A DNA stretch of 64,000 nt, from the NCBI GenBank assembly GCA_002356635.1, contig CP023454.1, positions 868,001-932,000 of the forward strand, written 5' to 3'. Shown in pieces: positions 17,136 through 26,315 of this stretch. The notes beneath the pieces were generated by a model. The model searched no databases, was not told where the DNA came from, and was given only the letters and a program-made list of their open reading frames with translations. The first letter of the stretch is position 1. Each line of letters starts with the position of its first letter. Made by a program: the position numbers and the translations under genes. This DNA is from Rhodobacteraceae bacterium QY30 (GTDB lineage Bacteria; Pseudomonadota; Alphaproteobacteria; Rhodobacterales; Rhodobacteraceae).

Positions 17136-18062
17136 CTAGCGGCCGTCACCTGCAAGCGACCGTCCCTCTGCCCGTCGGGCGGCGTTGTGGATCGCGGTTG
17201 CGGCAATCTCGGCCTGGGCCATGGCGACGGCAATCTGGTTCAGCCCCGTCACCACATCGCCCGCGGCGTAAAGCCCGGGCACGGTCGTCTGCTGGTGCGC
17301 GTCCGTCTCGATCCGGCCATCCGGCCCCAGGGTCAGGCCCATCCCGGCCACCACGGCGGTTTGCGGCGCGATGCCCAGGCCGAAATAGGCCACCTCGAAC
17401 CGGGCGGAATCGCCGCCCGCCAGATCCAGCCGCACCGTTCCTGCATCGCAGTCGATCCGCTTGACCGCCTGGTCCAGGACCGTGACCCCCGCCTGCCGGA
17501 GCGCCGCGCGCTCTGCCTCGGTGGGGGCCGGATCCGGGCCAAGGGCGGCCAGCGTCACGTGCGGGGAATAGGTGCTGAGGAACAGCGCCTCCTCGACCGC
17601 ATGACGACCCGCACCCAGCACAACGATCTGGCGGTCAATGGCCTCATAGGCGTCGCAGATCGGACATTGCCGGATGGTGCCGCGCCGGATGTGCTCGGCC
17701 AGGCCGTCCAGCGGGGGAACGCGGTCGACAGCGCCGGTTGCAACGATCACGGCGCGGGCACGGATCCGGTCGGCGTCCAGGTCGATGCTGAATTCCCCGT
17801 CGCGGCGGGCCAGATTGCGGGCCTGGCCTGCCACCCGACGGACGCCGAACCGCGCCATCTGGGCGCGCATCCGTTCCAGCAACTCGGCCCCCGCGATGCC
17901 CTGCGGGAAGGCGGGATGGTTGTTGCTGCGCGGAATCCATTCGGCCCGGCTTTCGCCGGCATCCACCAGAACCAGGCTGCGGCGGAACCGTGCCAGATAG
18001 ATGGCGGCGGTCATGCCCGCAGGCCCGCCGCCGATGATCAGGCAATCCACGGGGCCGGTCAT
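17136..18062 (-). CDS. Thioredoxin-reductase-like FAD/NAD(P)H oxidoreductase
   Basis: This 308-residue flavoprotein has the FAD motif GGGPAG at 11-16, the active-site pair CPIC (C133, C136) in place of the CATC of TrxB, and the NAD(P)H motif [10 protein letters not shown]. The C-terminal [20 protein letters not shown] segment binds FAD. No thioredoxin gene is adjacent. It may reduce a thioredoxin-like or persulfidated partner linked to the convergent sulfur genes. It converges with the SulP gene across 25 bp. Confidence 0.88.
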   Translation of the reverse strand: MTGPVDCLIIGGGPAGMTAAIYLARFRRSLVLVDAGESRAEWIPRSNNHPAFPQGIAGAELLERMRAQMARFGVRRVAGQARNLARRDGEFSIDLDADRIRARAVIVATGAVDRVPPLDGLAEHIRRGTIRQCPICDAYEAIDRQIVVLGAGRHAVEEALFLSTYSPHVTLAALGPDPAPTEAERAALRQAGVTVLDQAVKRIDCDAGTVRLDLAGGDSARFEVAYFGLGIAPQTAVVAGMGLTLGPDGRIETDAHQQTTVPGLYAAGDVVTGLNQIAVAMAQAEIAATAIHNAARRAEGRSLAGDGR

Positions 18063-18579
18063 GGCCGACCCCTTCCGTCAGGTGCGGCGGCGGTGCGGGG
18101 CGGGCGGGTCATGGCGGTCCTTCCGGGTGAGAGGCGCAGCCAGAACGCGGCGCCATCCCGGCCGGTTCCGAAGGTCCGCCCGGCCCTGCGTCAGGGCGCG
18201 TCGTAGCTGGAAAAACCTCGGCCTGGCTGTCGCGGCGGATCAGGTGGACGGCACGGGCCTCGCATTCCGTCTCCGGCCCCACGCCCGGCACCCTCACGCC
18301 GATATGCGGGCGGTCGGCCAGCAGGCGGGAGATCTCGGTGGCGGGGGCACATGGCCTTCGATCACAGGCCGGCGAGGCCGGTGCCGGGGGCCAGCAGCGT
18401 TGCGCGACGGGAAAGCGCGGAAAAGGGCGTGGGCAGAACCTTGCAAGGACGAAGGTCCATGCGCCAATGTCCTGCCCAGCTCCCGCAGCTGCAACGCATC
18501 CCCGTCTGGGGAACACGCAGACGTGTTGTCAGAGGAAGGACCGGGCCGCGGGATCGGTTCTGGAAAAGGCGGGCGCGGG
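18063..18579. other. Gap between flavoprotein and FUSC genes
   Basis: This stretch has no intact gene. It contains the DUF411 relic (18191-18500) and the divergent upstream regions of the flavoprotein (minus) and the FUSC permease (plus). I see no convincing -35/-10 pair or terminator. Confidence 0.5.
18191..18500 (-). pseudogene. DUF411 metal-binding protein relic with several frameshifts
   Basis: Three successive minus-strand frames carry consecutive pieces of a DUF411 protein. A Cys motif region GMRCSCGSWAGHW (from about 18499) is followed, after a frameshift near 18365, by VIEGHVP. After another shift near 18340 comes ATEISRLLADRPHIGVRVPG (about 18340-18280). The frame then runs to HLIRRDSQAEVF, and a third shift at the T5 run near 18212 restores SSYDAP and a TGA at 18191-18193. 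Intact DUF411 proteins are periplasmic metal-binding proteins of about 150 residues. The normal CxCC motif also appears damaged, and no signal peptide survives. The order of fragments is exactly that of the family, so decay of a real gene is the best reading; sequencing error is less likely with three shifts. Confidence 0.7.
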
Positions 18580-20469
18580 ATGGCAATGGACGACCGCCGG
18601 GCGCAAGAGCAGGGACGGACCGTGACCGATTGGCTAATCCGCAACGGTTTCGATCCGGTGCGCCTTCGCTTTGCGCTGCGCACGGCGCTTGCCTGCTGGC
18701 TGGCGGTGGTGATCGCCTGGAGCCTGGGACTGGAACATCCGCAATGGTCGGGAATGTCGGTTTGGGCGGCCTCGCAGCCGCTGCGGGGCCAGTTGCTGGA
18801 GAAAGGCTTCTTCCGCTTTGCCGGCACGGTCAGCGGCACGGTCGTGGGGGTGGTCCTGGTCCTTGTCATGCAGGTGCATCCGGTGCTTCTGGTGGCGGGG
18901 CTGGCGCTGTGGGTCGGTGCCTGTACCTGGATCGGCAACCTTCAGCGCGGGCTGGTGGCCTATGGCACGGTCCTGGCGGGCTATTCGGCCGCGATGGTGG
19001 CCCTTCTGGATACGGCCCATCCCGACAAGGTCCTGCATCTGGGCGCCGACCGTCTGGCGACCGTGCTGACGGGTGTGCTGGTGGCCACGGCCGCCGGCTA
19101 TCTGTTCGCGCGCCGCGCCGACGACGCCGACCTTCGGGATCGGATCCGGCGGCTGCTGGCCGATGTCCTGCGCGATCTGGGCGCGCCCTCGGCCGAAGGG
19201 GGCGGGGTCCACCTGTCGCGCCTGGCGGCCGTCGAGGAGGCGCTGGATCCCCATGCCGCCGGTTCGCTTCGCTCGCGGCGCGAGGTGCAACTGGCGCGCA
19301 ATGTCCTGTTGGCCGCCGTGCCGTTGATGATCCGGCAGCAGGAACCCGACCCGGCCCTTGCGCGCCCGTTGCAGCGCGGGGCCGAGGCCCTGGAGCGGGG
19401 CGACACGTCCGCGGCCGCCGATCTGCTGCGCCGCGCCGCGCCCTCCGGTCTTCGGCCGATGCTGTCGGAACTGGCCGCGGCCCTGGCGGCCTGGACCGCA
19501 CGCCCGTCACCCGGCGCGCCCCGGCGCCTGCCGCGTTGGACGGCGCCATCGATCCTTTACCGCGACCGGATCGGCGCGCGCGAGGCGGGGCTGCGCGCCC
19601 TGGGCGCCATTCTCTTGTTTGGGACCATCTGGATCATGACCGGCTGGCCTTCTGGCGCCTTCATGCTGCTGGGCCTGTCGGTGATGATCTCGTTGTTCTC
19701 GACCTTCGAGAACCCCGCGATTACCATGCGCCACATCTTCGCCGGGCAGGTCATCGGCGTGGTGGGCGCGATGGCCTGCCGATGGATTGTCTGGCCCCAT
19801 GCGACGGGCGAGGCGCAGCTGATCGGGATGATGCTGCCCTTCATCCTGCTGGGTCCGCCGCTGGTCGCGCATCGCCGAACCGTCATTGCGGGCACGGATT
19901 ACAGCATGGTGTTCCTGCTGCTGTCGCAGCCGCACTTTCCGCTGACCGGAAGCGCGGCGCAGTCGGCGACCATGGCTCTGGCGGTGCTGGCCGGGCCGCT
20001 GACGGCCTGGGCGGGATATCTGCTGGTGTTCCCGACCGACCTTCAGCGCCGGCAGCGGAACCTTCTGGCGATGATGTGGCGCGACATTGCCGCGATGGCC
20101 CGCGACCCCCGCGCATTGACGCAGCGCGCCCTGTGGGAGGCGCGGCTTTACCACCGGGTGCTGCGACTGGTCCGCTTGTCCGACCGGCTGGCCCGGGCCG
20201 AGGGGCGGGCGCAGGCGACGGGGCGGGCGATTCTGTTGCTGGCGCAGGCGGCGCTGCGCTGTCATGCGTTGCGGGACGCGGTGGGGACAGCACCCGGCAC
20301 GGATCGTGCGGCCCGCCTGGTGCTGGCGCGGATGGCGCAGGCGGGAACAGGCGTGGAGACGGGGGCGGGGCGGCTGGCCTCTGCCCTGCGTCATCTGGCA
20401 TCGCGGACGGCGGGGACGGACCGCCAAATGCTGCTGATCACCGCCGGTGCGGTGGCCGATCTGGACTGA
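18580..20469 (+). CDS. FUSC-family inner-membrane protein (aromatic acid/fusaric acid exporter-like)
   Basis: This 629-residue protein has two membrane blocks, each of about six helices (roughly residues 30-150 and 350-490), separated and followed by soluble helical regions. That is the layout of FUSC/AaeB/YccS proteins. The first block begins RFALRTALACWLAVVIAWSL and the second repeats it as REAGLRALGAILLFGTIWIM. Family members are inner-membrane parts of efflux systems for aromatic carboxylic acids, usually with a membrane-fusion protein, which is not adjacent here. The ATG at 18580 is chosen with AAAGGCGGG upstream; ATG 18586 is an alternative. Substrate unknown. Confidence 0.85.
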   Translation: MAMDDRRAQEQGRTVTDWLIRNGFDPVRLRFALRTALACWLAVVIAWSLGLEHPQWSGMSVWAASQPLRGQLLEKGFFRFAGTVSGTVVGVVLVLVMQVHPVLLVAGLALWVGACTWIGNLQRGLVAYGTVLAGYSAAMVALLDTAHPDKVLHLGADRLATVLTGVLVATAAGYLFARRADDADLRDRIRRLLADVLRDLGAPSAEGGGVHLSRLAAVEEALDPHAAGSLRSRREVQLARNVLLAAVPLMIRQQEPDPALARPLQRGAEALERGDTSAAADLLRRAAPSGLRPMLSELAAALAAWTARPSPGAPRRLPRWTAPSILYRDRIGAREAGLRALGAILLFGTIWIMTGWPSGAFMLLGLSVMISLFSTFENPAITMRHIFAGQVIGVVGAMACRWIVWPHATGEAQLIGMMLPFILLGPPLVAHRRTVIAGTDYSMVFLLLSQPHFPLTGSAAQSATMALAVLAGPLTAWAGYLLVFPTDLQRRQRNLLAMMWRDIAAMARDPRALTQRALWEARLYHRVLRLVRLSDRLARAEGRAQATGRAILLLAQAALRCHALRDAVGTAPGTDRAARLVLARMAQAGTGVETGAGRLASALRHLASRTAGTDRQMLLITAGAVADLD

Positions 20470-20487
20470 CTGCGACCGGCGCCGCCG

Positions 20488-20667
20488 TCAGATCCGCGCC
20501 ATGACCAGGAAAACCGCCATCATGCACAACTCGAACATCGGAACCCGCGACAGGATGGACCGGGTGAAGGTTCCGGCTCGCCCCCCGGTCCCGCGCGCGG
20601 CGGGGCAGGGGGGGTCGCAGGGAAGCAGGTCGGAGAACACGGCACTGGCTTTCACGGACTTTCGCAT
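20488..20667 (-). CDS. Possible small protein with C-terminal hydrophobic segment
   Basis: A 59-codon minus-strand frame starts MRKSVKASAVFSDLLPCD and ends with a hydrophobic stretch MFELCMMAVFLVMARI. It ends 18 bp from the convergent FUSC stop. Its upstream region carries symmetric and direct-repeat elements, which argues that something is transcribed from here. There is no family match I recognise and no clear Shine-Dalgarno site, so coding status is uncertain. Confidence 0.3.
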   Translation of the reverse strand: MRKSVKASAVFSDLLPCDPPCPAARGTGGRAGTFTRSILSRVPMFELCMMAVFLVMARI

Positions 20668-20682
20668 CGCTACCCTCTACAC

Positions 20683-20731
20683 AACCAACTGGTTACTGCA
20701 CTCGTCACCACACTCGTCACGGAGGCGTTTC
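20683..20731 (-). repeat. Tandem 10-bp repeat and imperfect palindrome upstream of the small frame
   Basis: CACTCGTCAC occurs twice (20699-20708 and 20711-20720), spaced by two bases (12-bp period). It is next to AACCAACTGGTT (20683-20694), an imperfect inverted repeat. Read on the minus strand these sit 16-55 bp before the possible small gene at 20667. They resemble regulator half-sites, but no regulator is adjacent. Confidence 0.4.
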
Positions 20732-21172
20732 CGACCGCTTCCTTGAGGTCACACAACGCCTTTCCCCCGCCCCTGGGAACATGCCTTTCGAGACTAGTCG
20801 TTAAGGTTAACGCCTCTGCGGCCACAGGAATCAAAGCGGTGCAATTCGAAGGATTTGTCGAAATGCGAGAACGCTGGCGTTTTGCGAACAAGATGCTGCT
20901 CGGCCTTGGTCGTTTTGCGATGGGTATCGCAACCAGGGCGCGAATCGGCCTGAGATGGCCCCCAGTGGCCCGGCGTCGTTGAATTTGACCCGAAGGCCGG
21001 CCGGGCGTATCATCCCGCCTGCGCTGTTCCGCGGGACGCCGAAGGAAAAAGCGGTCCTTTCCGGCACGGCGCGGCCTGTTTCCGGCAACATCGGGTGAAG
21101 CCTTGTCGCGTTCCCCACCATCATCTTCCCAAGGCCAGCGGCTGGCTTCTCCAACCCAAAGGGAGGTCTGCC

Positions 21173-21715
21173 ATGTGCAGCAAAGGAATGTGTGGAGCGG
21201 TTCTGGCGGTGCTTTTTCTGGGCGCCCAGGGCGCGCTGGCCGATGAAACGGCCGACCTGATCAAAAGCGCCGAATCCGCCGCCCCCGCCGCGGTCTCATC
21301 CGAAGCGGCGATCTACGCCATGGGCGCGGACGGCAAGATGCAAACCCTGCGCGAAGGCAAGAACGGCTGGTGGTGCATGCCCGATCAGCCGACCACGCCC
21401 TCGAAGGATCCGATGTGCGGGGATGCCAATGCGATGGAATGGGCCAATGCCTGGATGAACAAGACCGATCCCCCGAAGGACAAGGTGGGATTGCTTTACA
21501 TGCTGGCGGGCGGGTCGGACGCCAGCAACACCGATCCCTATGCGACCGGCAAGACCAATGACAACCAGTGGATCGAGACCGGCCCCCATGTGATGATCGT
21601 GAATGCGATGCATCTGATGTCGGGCTATGCGGGCGATGCCAAGCCGGACACGTCGAAGCCCTATGTGATGTGGCCGAACACGCCCTACGCGCACCTGATG
21701 GTTCCGGTGAAGTAA
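21173..21715 (+). CDS. Secreted protein of unknown function
   Basis: This 180-residue protein has a Sec signal peptide (MCSKGMCGAVLAVLFLGAQG, cleavage after ALA near residue 22). The mature protein is rich in Trp, Met and Pro-Tyr motifs, for example GKNGWWCMPDQPTTPSKDP, MEWANAWMNK and VMWPNTPYAHLMVPV. There are two Cys in the mature part. I recognise a family seen as hypothetical proteins in environmental proteobacteria but cannot name a function. Start chosen for GGGAGG 7 bp upstream. It is monocistronic and converges with the ApbE gene. Confidence 0.8.
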   Translation: MCSKGMCGAVLAVLFLGAQGALADETADLIKSAESAAPAAVSSEAAIYAMGADGKMQTLREGKNGWWCMPDQPTTPSKDPMCGDANAMEWANAWMNKTDPPKDKVGLLYMLAGGSDASNTDPYATGKTNDNQWIETGPHVMIVNAMHLMSGYAGDAKPDTSKPYVMWPNTPYAHLMVPVK

Positions 21716-21766
21716 GGCCCAGGGGCAGGCCCTCGCCTTTGCCGCTGCCTTTGTCGCTGCTTCGGG

Positions 21767-22747
21767 TCAGTCCGCCGTCCGGGACGTTGCGGGCGCGGGT
21801 GCGGCCCCGAACAGGCGGCCGACCGCCCGCGATGTCACGCGTCCCGCAGCATCGCGAAGCAGGAACAGCGCATCCAGCCCATTTCGGGCCGCAAGGGCCG
21901 CGCCCGCCGTGGGCCCCGCCACCATCAGCGCCGTGGCCCAGGCATCGGCTTCGGCGCAACGGGCGGCCACGACCGTGACCGAGGCCGGGCCAGCCAGAAC
22001 CGGCCCGCCCCGGTCCGGGTCCATCGTGTGCGACAGGCGGCGGCCCTGGACCGTGACCCAGTGCCGGTAATCGCCCGATGTGGCGACGGCCGCGTCCTCC
22101 AGCGCCAGGACAGAGTGGGGCGCGCGCCGGTCGGGATCGGGTGCCTCGACGGCGATGGTCCAGGGGCTGCCATCGGGCCGCAGGCCCGTGGCGCGCATCT
22201 CGCCGTCGATGCCGACCAGGGAGGCGCAGATCCCGTGATGGGCCAGCACCTCGGCCAGCCGGTCGACGCCGTGGCCCTTGGCGATGCCGTTCAGGTCAAG
22301 CGTCAGGGGCGCGGTCTTGCGGACTCGCGTGCCGTCCAGTTCCAGCCCCTCATGCGCGGGGCGGCGCGACGCGGCCATCGCGGCGCGGATCGCGGCGGGA
22401 TCGGCAGCCTCGGGCCCGAAGCCCCAGGCGCGCACCGCGTCGCCCATGCCGATGTCGAAAGCCCCGCCCGAGGCGCGGCCGATCCGCAGCCCAAGCGCCA
22501 GCACCTGCGCCAGTTCCTGCGGCACCGCCTGCCATTCCCCGACAGGTGCGCGGTTCAGGCGCATCAGGTCGCTGCCGGGGTTCCAGGTGGACATGGCGGC
22601 GTCCACCCGGTCCACCGCCGCCTGCAGCGCCGCCTTTACCGGCGCGGCGTCCAGATCCGGCGGGGCGAAGAACAGCGCCGTCCAGCGCGTTCCCATCGTC
22701 GGACCGCTGAGCGCGTGGCGGGTCAGGTCAGTAGACATCTTCGACAT
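21767..22747 (-). CDS. apbE: FAD:protein FMN transferase (ApbE)
   Basis: This 326-residue flavin transferase attaches FMN to a Thr or Ser of a partner protein. Signatures present are PTMGTRW at 16-22, DLNGIAKG at 151-158, TSGDYRH, and SHTMDPDRGGP with H240 and D243. It is the last gene of a four-gene operon with a PepSY-reductase and a DUF2271 protein that carries a candidate FMN acceptor. Oddly, no signal peptide or lipobox is visible, although most ApbE proteins act outside the cytoplasm. It overlaps the reductase gene by 20 bp; ATG 22735 is a later start. Confidence 0.92.
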   Translation of the reverse strand: MSKMSTDLTRHALSGPTMGTRWTALFFAPPDLDAAPVKAALQAAVDRVDAAMSTWNPGSDLMRLNRAPVGEWQAVPQELAQVLALGLRIGRASGGAFDIGMGDAVRAWGFGPEAADPAAIRAAMAASRRPAHEGLELDGTRVRKTAPLTLDLNGIAKGHGVDRLAEVLAHHGICASLVGIDGEMRATGLRPDGSPWTIAVEAPDPDRRAPHSVLALEDAAVATSGDYRHWVTVQGRRLSHTMDPDRGGPVLAGPASVTVVAARCAEADAWATALMVAGPTAGAALAARNGLDALFLLRDAAGRVTSRAVGRLFGAAPAPATSRTAD

Positions 22748-24935
22748 AGCGTCCCTGGGCTTTCATGTGCGCGGGTGTCAGGCCGACGGGGGCAAGGATG
22801 TCCTCAAGCGCCTGCGCCACGCCCTGCGCCATGTCGCGCCCGCCGCAGACCATGATCCGCGCGCCCTTCAGGATCGCGTCCCTGACCAGCGCGGCTTCCA
22901 TCCGCAGCGCATCCTGCACGTAGTGCGGCCGCGCCCCGCGCGAGAAGGCCGTGGTCAGCCGGGCCAGACGACCCTCGGCCTGCCAGGTGGTCAGATCCTC
23001 GCGATACAGGAAGTCGCTGTCGGGGTGGCGCAGGCCGAAGAACAGGTGCAACGGCCGGCGGCGGCGGTTGGCGCGGACAAAGCCCGCCAGGGGGCCGATC
23101 CCGCTGCCCGCGCCGATCAGGATCAGCGGGGCTTTGTCCGATCCCGGATGAAATCCCGGATTGCTGCGCAGGAAGACGCGGGCACTTTCTCCCGGCTCCA
23201 TCCCCATCAGCTGACCGGAGCAAAGCCCGCCCGGATGCTTGCGCACCACGATCTCGACAAAACCATCCGGCGCGCCGGACGCCAGCGAATAGAACCGCGG
23301 CAGGTCCGAGCCTTCGGGCACCACCCCCAGCAGGTCGCCGGCCTGAAACCGGGCGAAGCCCTGGCCCGTCAGGCGGTGCCACAACGTCGTCCTGGGCAGC
23401 GCGAAGCGCAGGATCGCGGTCGGGGCCTGCACCTCGGCCCCGTAATCGCGGCGCGAGACAAGGGTCAGCCGGGTGGTCGCGGGGGGAACGGCCTGGTGGA
23501 CCAGATCAAGTTCGATCCCCATCGCGGCGCCCAGAGACCGGCCCCAGCGGGCGAAGTCCTCGGGCGACTGGCGGTCGACCGTGCCCATGGGCATCAGCAC
23601 CGGCCAGCCCAACGCGCGGGCGGTGCTGTCCACCGCGGCGGCATGGGCGCAGAATGCGGGAAAGCTGCGGTCCCCGAAGCCCAGAACTGCCAGCGGTGCG
23701 GCCGGTGGTTTCGGCAGCGTCTCCATCCGCCTGAGAAAGCCCCGCGCCGAGGCGGGCGCATCGCCTTCGCCATAGGTGGCGGTCAGCACCAGGAAAACCC
23801 GGGCCTTCGGATGTCGGGCCGGATCGAAGCCCTGCATCGGTGCGACATGCACCATCTGCCCGCAGTCCCGCAGACTGTGCGCCAGCGTCGCCGCAAAGCC
23901 CCAGGTGCTGCCGCCCTCGGAACCGACCAGGATCACTGTTTCGGCCCGCGCCGCAGGGGCATTGCCCCGGATCGACGGCCGACCCAGCCGCCCGGCCAGC
24001 CAGACCAGCGCCCCCGTCATGCCGATAACCGGGACCGACAGCGCCATGAGGCCAAGGACAAGACCCAGCAGGGCGGCCCCCTGGCCGGTGTGCAGCATGT
24101 AGACCGTCTCCGAGACCTTCTGCCACGGCGTCAGATCCTGCCAGCCCAGAAGGGCTCCGGTGCCCTGATCGATCAGGCCGCTGCCGCCGGCGGTGCGCAG
24201 GGAAAAGACGTCCCGCGCATCGCCCGCCAGGGGAAAGGTCAGGTCGCGAAGTTCGGCGACCGGGATGGCGCGAAGCGCCTCGATCCGGTCCAGCGGCAGG
24301 CCCGTCTGGCCACTGGCCGCAACCTCGGCCACGGGGGGCGCCGCCTCGTCCGGGATCAGGCCGAAGGTCGAGGCGACCATCCACAGCGCCGTGACCGACG
24401 AAAGCGCCAGGCCGAAGACGGCGATGCGGGCGGTCTGGACATGCAGCCGACCGGCCAGCGGCCCGCGCAAGGGGGCGAACCAGCGCCGCCATCCCCCGAC
24501 CCGCCGCGCCACCAGCGCCGCGCCCGACAGCGTCAGCACCAGCATCGCCGCCGCCCCGGCCGCCATCGCCAGGCGGCCGGTGTCATCCAGAAACAGCGAC
24601 CGGTGCAGGTTGGTCAGCCACCGTTCGACCGGGTTCGGATCGGCCAAGCCGACATCCGCCCCCGTTGCCGGGTCGATCACTGCCGATCCGGGGGTGCCCC
24701 CGTCGAACCACCAGGCCGTGACCTTGCCCGACGGCGTGCGCCGGATCTGTTCCAGCCCCGGGTGTCGGGCCGCAACCCGCGCCGCCAGGTCGGCCACGCT
24801 CTGCCCCGCCGGGGCTTGGGGCGCCGACAGCCGCTCGGCCGCGGGAAAGACCGACAGCGCCGCCCCGCTGAGGGCAAGCAGGGTGACAAGGACCAGGGCC
24901 ACAAGCCCCGGCCAGCGATGGACCGCGCGGATCAT
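22728..24935 (-). CDS. PepSY-TM / flavodoxin / FNR fusion reductase
   Basis: This 735-residue inner-membrane flavoprotein has an N-terminal PepSY-TM part with four membrane helices (about residues 5-28, 140-165, 190-215 and 320-350). A flavodoxin domain follows (about 365-505, FMN site SEGGSTWGF and TATYGEGDAPA). The C-terminal part is an NADPH-ferredoxin-reductase domain (about 515-735: RFYSLASGAP, GAGSGIGPLAGF, VCGGRDMAQGV), ending QGRYVEDVY as in cytochrome P450 reductase relatives. It should pass electrons from NADPH via FAD and FMN across the membrane to an extracytoplasmic acceptor. The DUF2271 protein encoded 9 bp upstream is the natural candidate. Confidence 0.9.
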   Translation of the reverse strand: MIRAVHRWPGLVALVLVTLLALSGAALSVFPAAERLSAPQAPAGQSVADLAARVAARHPGLEQIRRTPSGKVTAWWFDGGTPGSAVIDPATGADVGLADPNPVERWLTNLHRSLFLDDTGRLAMAAGAAAMLVLTLSGAALVARRVGGWRRWFAPLRGPLAGRLHVQTARIAVFGLALSSVTALWMVASTFGLIPDEAAPPVAEVAASGQTGLPLDRIEALRAIPVAELRDLTFPLAGDARDVFSLRTAGGSGLIDQGTGALLGWQDLTPWQKVSETVYMLHTGQGAALLGLVLGLMALSVPVIGMTGALVWLAGRLGRPSIRGNAPAARAETVILVGSEGGSTWGFAATLAHSLRDCGQMVHVAPMQGFDPARHPKARVFLVLTATYGEGDAPASARGFLRRMETLPKPPAAPLAVLGFGDRSFPAFCAHAAAVDSTARALGWPVLMPMGTVDRQSPEDFARWGRSLGAAMGIELDLVHQAVPPATTRLTLVSRRDYGAEVQAPTAILRFALPRTTLWHRLTGQGFARFQAGDLLGVVPEGSDLPRFYSLASGAPDGFVEIVVRKHPGGLCSGQLMGMEPGESARVFLRSNPGFHPGSDKAPLILIGAGSGIGPLAGFVRANRRRRPLHLFFGLRHPDSDFLYREDLTTWQAEGRLARLTTAFSRGARPHYVQDALRMEAALVRDAILKGARIMVCGGRDMAQGVAQALEDILAPVGLTPAHMKAQGRYVEDVY

Positions 24936-24944
24936 GTCCGGACC

Positions 24945-25412
24945 TTACCGATAGGTGAAGCTGGCGACATAGCGCCGGCCGGGGACGGGTTTGCCCGCGT
25001 TCGCCGCCGTCAGCGGCACGGCAACCTCGTTCGGGCTGTCACGCATGTCCTCGACGGCCGCGTCGATGTGAAGCGTATAGCCCGCGTCGAACAGCGCGTC
25101 GGCCAGGTCCAGCGTGATCTCCAGCGACCGGCCTGCGCCCACACTGGCCCCGGTGATGCCGTTGATCTGCGCCGGATCGCCGCCCGTCGCGGCGTACCAG
25201 TCGGTCAGGTGCGTGTAGTATTTCGACTTGCCGCCCGCCATCCACAGGCTGCCGACATAAGCCCCCGCGCTGTCGGTGACGTATAGCGCAAGGTAGGCGC
25301 CATCGCCGCCATAGCTGTTCAGGGTGGTGGTCAGCGTCACGGGGCGGGCCTGCGCAAGGCCGGGCAGGGTCAGCGCCGTGGTCAGCGCCAGCGTGGCAAG
25401 AAGCGATTTCAT
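24945..25412 (-). CDS. DUF2271 periplasmic protein, candidate flavinylated electron carrier
   Basis: This 155-residue secreted protein has a signal peptide cleaved after AQA near residue 22. The mature domain matches DUF2271, including YLALYVTDSAGAYVGSLWMA and YTHLTDWY. TGAS at 87-90 matches the (S/T)GA(S/T) acceptor motif of ApbE substrates, with Ser90 the likely FMN attachment site. DUF2271 genes commonly accompany PepSY reductases and ApbE in extracytoplasmic flavin systems. It is the second gene of the operon. Flavinylation is predicted, not shown. Confidence 0.85.
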   Translation of the reverse strand: MKSLLATLALTTALTLPGLAQARPVTLTTTLNSYGGDGAYLALYVTDSAGAYVGSLWMAGGKSKYYTHLTDWYAATGGDPAQINGITGASVGAGRSLEITLDLADALFDAGYTLHIDAAVEDMRDSPNEVAVPLTAANAGKPVPGRRYVASFTYR

Positions 25413-25449
25413 CGGGAATTTCCTTCGATAGATCCAGGGCAGCCGCGGT

Positions 25450-25812
<363 letters not shown>

Positions 25813-25887
25813 TCGGGGATCTCCTATGACAGTGCCGCCATGCTGGCTGACGGGGCTGAGCGGTTCCTGACGGGCCGCAGCTTTCCG

Positions 25888-25904
25888 CTTCAGCCTGGCG
25901 TCAG
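25888..25904 (-). promoter_or_regulatory. Candidate response-regulator box upstream of the poly-Asp/DUF2271 operon
   Basis: On the minus strand the sequence is CTGACG-CCAGG-CTGAAG, two half-sites repeated with an 11-bp period, 76 bp before the poly-Asp start. The same half-site type occurs twice in the promoter of the adjacent two-component system. Confidence 0.5.
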
Positions 25905-25952
25905 GAAAGCGGGGGGTGTTTTCGGGGGGCAGCGGGGTTCATGCGGCCCGGA

Positions 25953-26273
25953 TCAATCCTCACCGGTCCGGGGGTGGGTGCGGCCCGGCACCTCGTCTTC
26001 GTCCCCGTCTTCGTCTTCGCGCTCGAGGATGCTCAGCGTGCCTGGGTGGACCTTCACCTCGAACGCGCGGCCCTGGGCATCCTGTCCGCGGATCTCGTAG
26101 CAGCCATCGTCGATGCGGATGCGCCGCACGGTCCAGCCGTTGCTGGCGGCCATCTGAGCGACCGCCTCACGCGGTTGCCAGTCGGCCATCGGGACGAAGC
26201 AGTCGTCATCGGCCAGCGCCACGCCGGCGGGAAGGATTGCCAGAACGGCAAGAATTGTCAGTCGCTGTCGCAT
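25953..26273 (-). CDS. Small periplasmic PepSY-domain protein
   Basis: This 106-residue protein has a signal peptide (MRQRLTILAVLAILPAGVAL, cleavage after ALA) and one PepSY domain (FVPMADWQPREAVAQMAAS through YEIRGQDAQGRAFEVKVHPG). An acidic tail follows. The start is placed at 26273 where a GGAGTG site lies upstream. Such small PepSY proteins are often encoded divergently from a PmrA/QseB-like two-component pair, as here. It may modulate the sensor or the membrane reductase. Confidence 0.85.
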   Translation of the reverse strand: MRQRLTILAVLAILPAGVALADDDCFVPMADWQPREAVAQMAASNGWTVRRIRIDDGCYEIRGQDAQGRAFEVKVHPGTLSILEREDEDGDEDEVPGRTHPRTGED

Positions 26274-26315
26274 GGGCCACACTCCGGGTACCGATCCGAG
26301 CATTGTCGGGCGAAG

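Larger units (their letters stand above)
20470..21172. other. 700-bp low-gene-density gap
   Basis: Apart from the possible small minus-strand gene and its repeats, this gap holds a perfect inverted repeat CGTTAA-GG-TTAACG (20799-20812) next to GACTAGTC (20792-20799). Local composition around 20680-20900 is more AT-rich than the flanking genes. I find no conserved protein and no RNA gene. A GGGAGG ribosome site at 21161-21166 belongs to the next gene. Confidence 0.5.

Noticed and set aside
18109-18516. Intact 135-residue minus-strand gene
   Set aside because: Only part of this frame matches DUF411; the rest of the family sequence lies in the other two frames, so it is treated as a relic.
22278-25286. 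1002-codon plus-strand open frame
   Set aside because: Shadow of the ApbE, PepSY-reductase and DUF2271 genes on the minus strand; Gln/Arg-rich nonsense composition.
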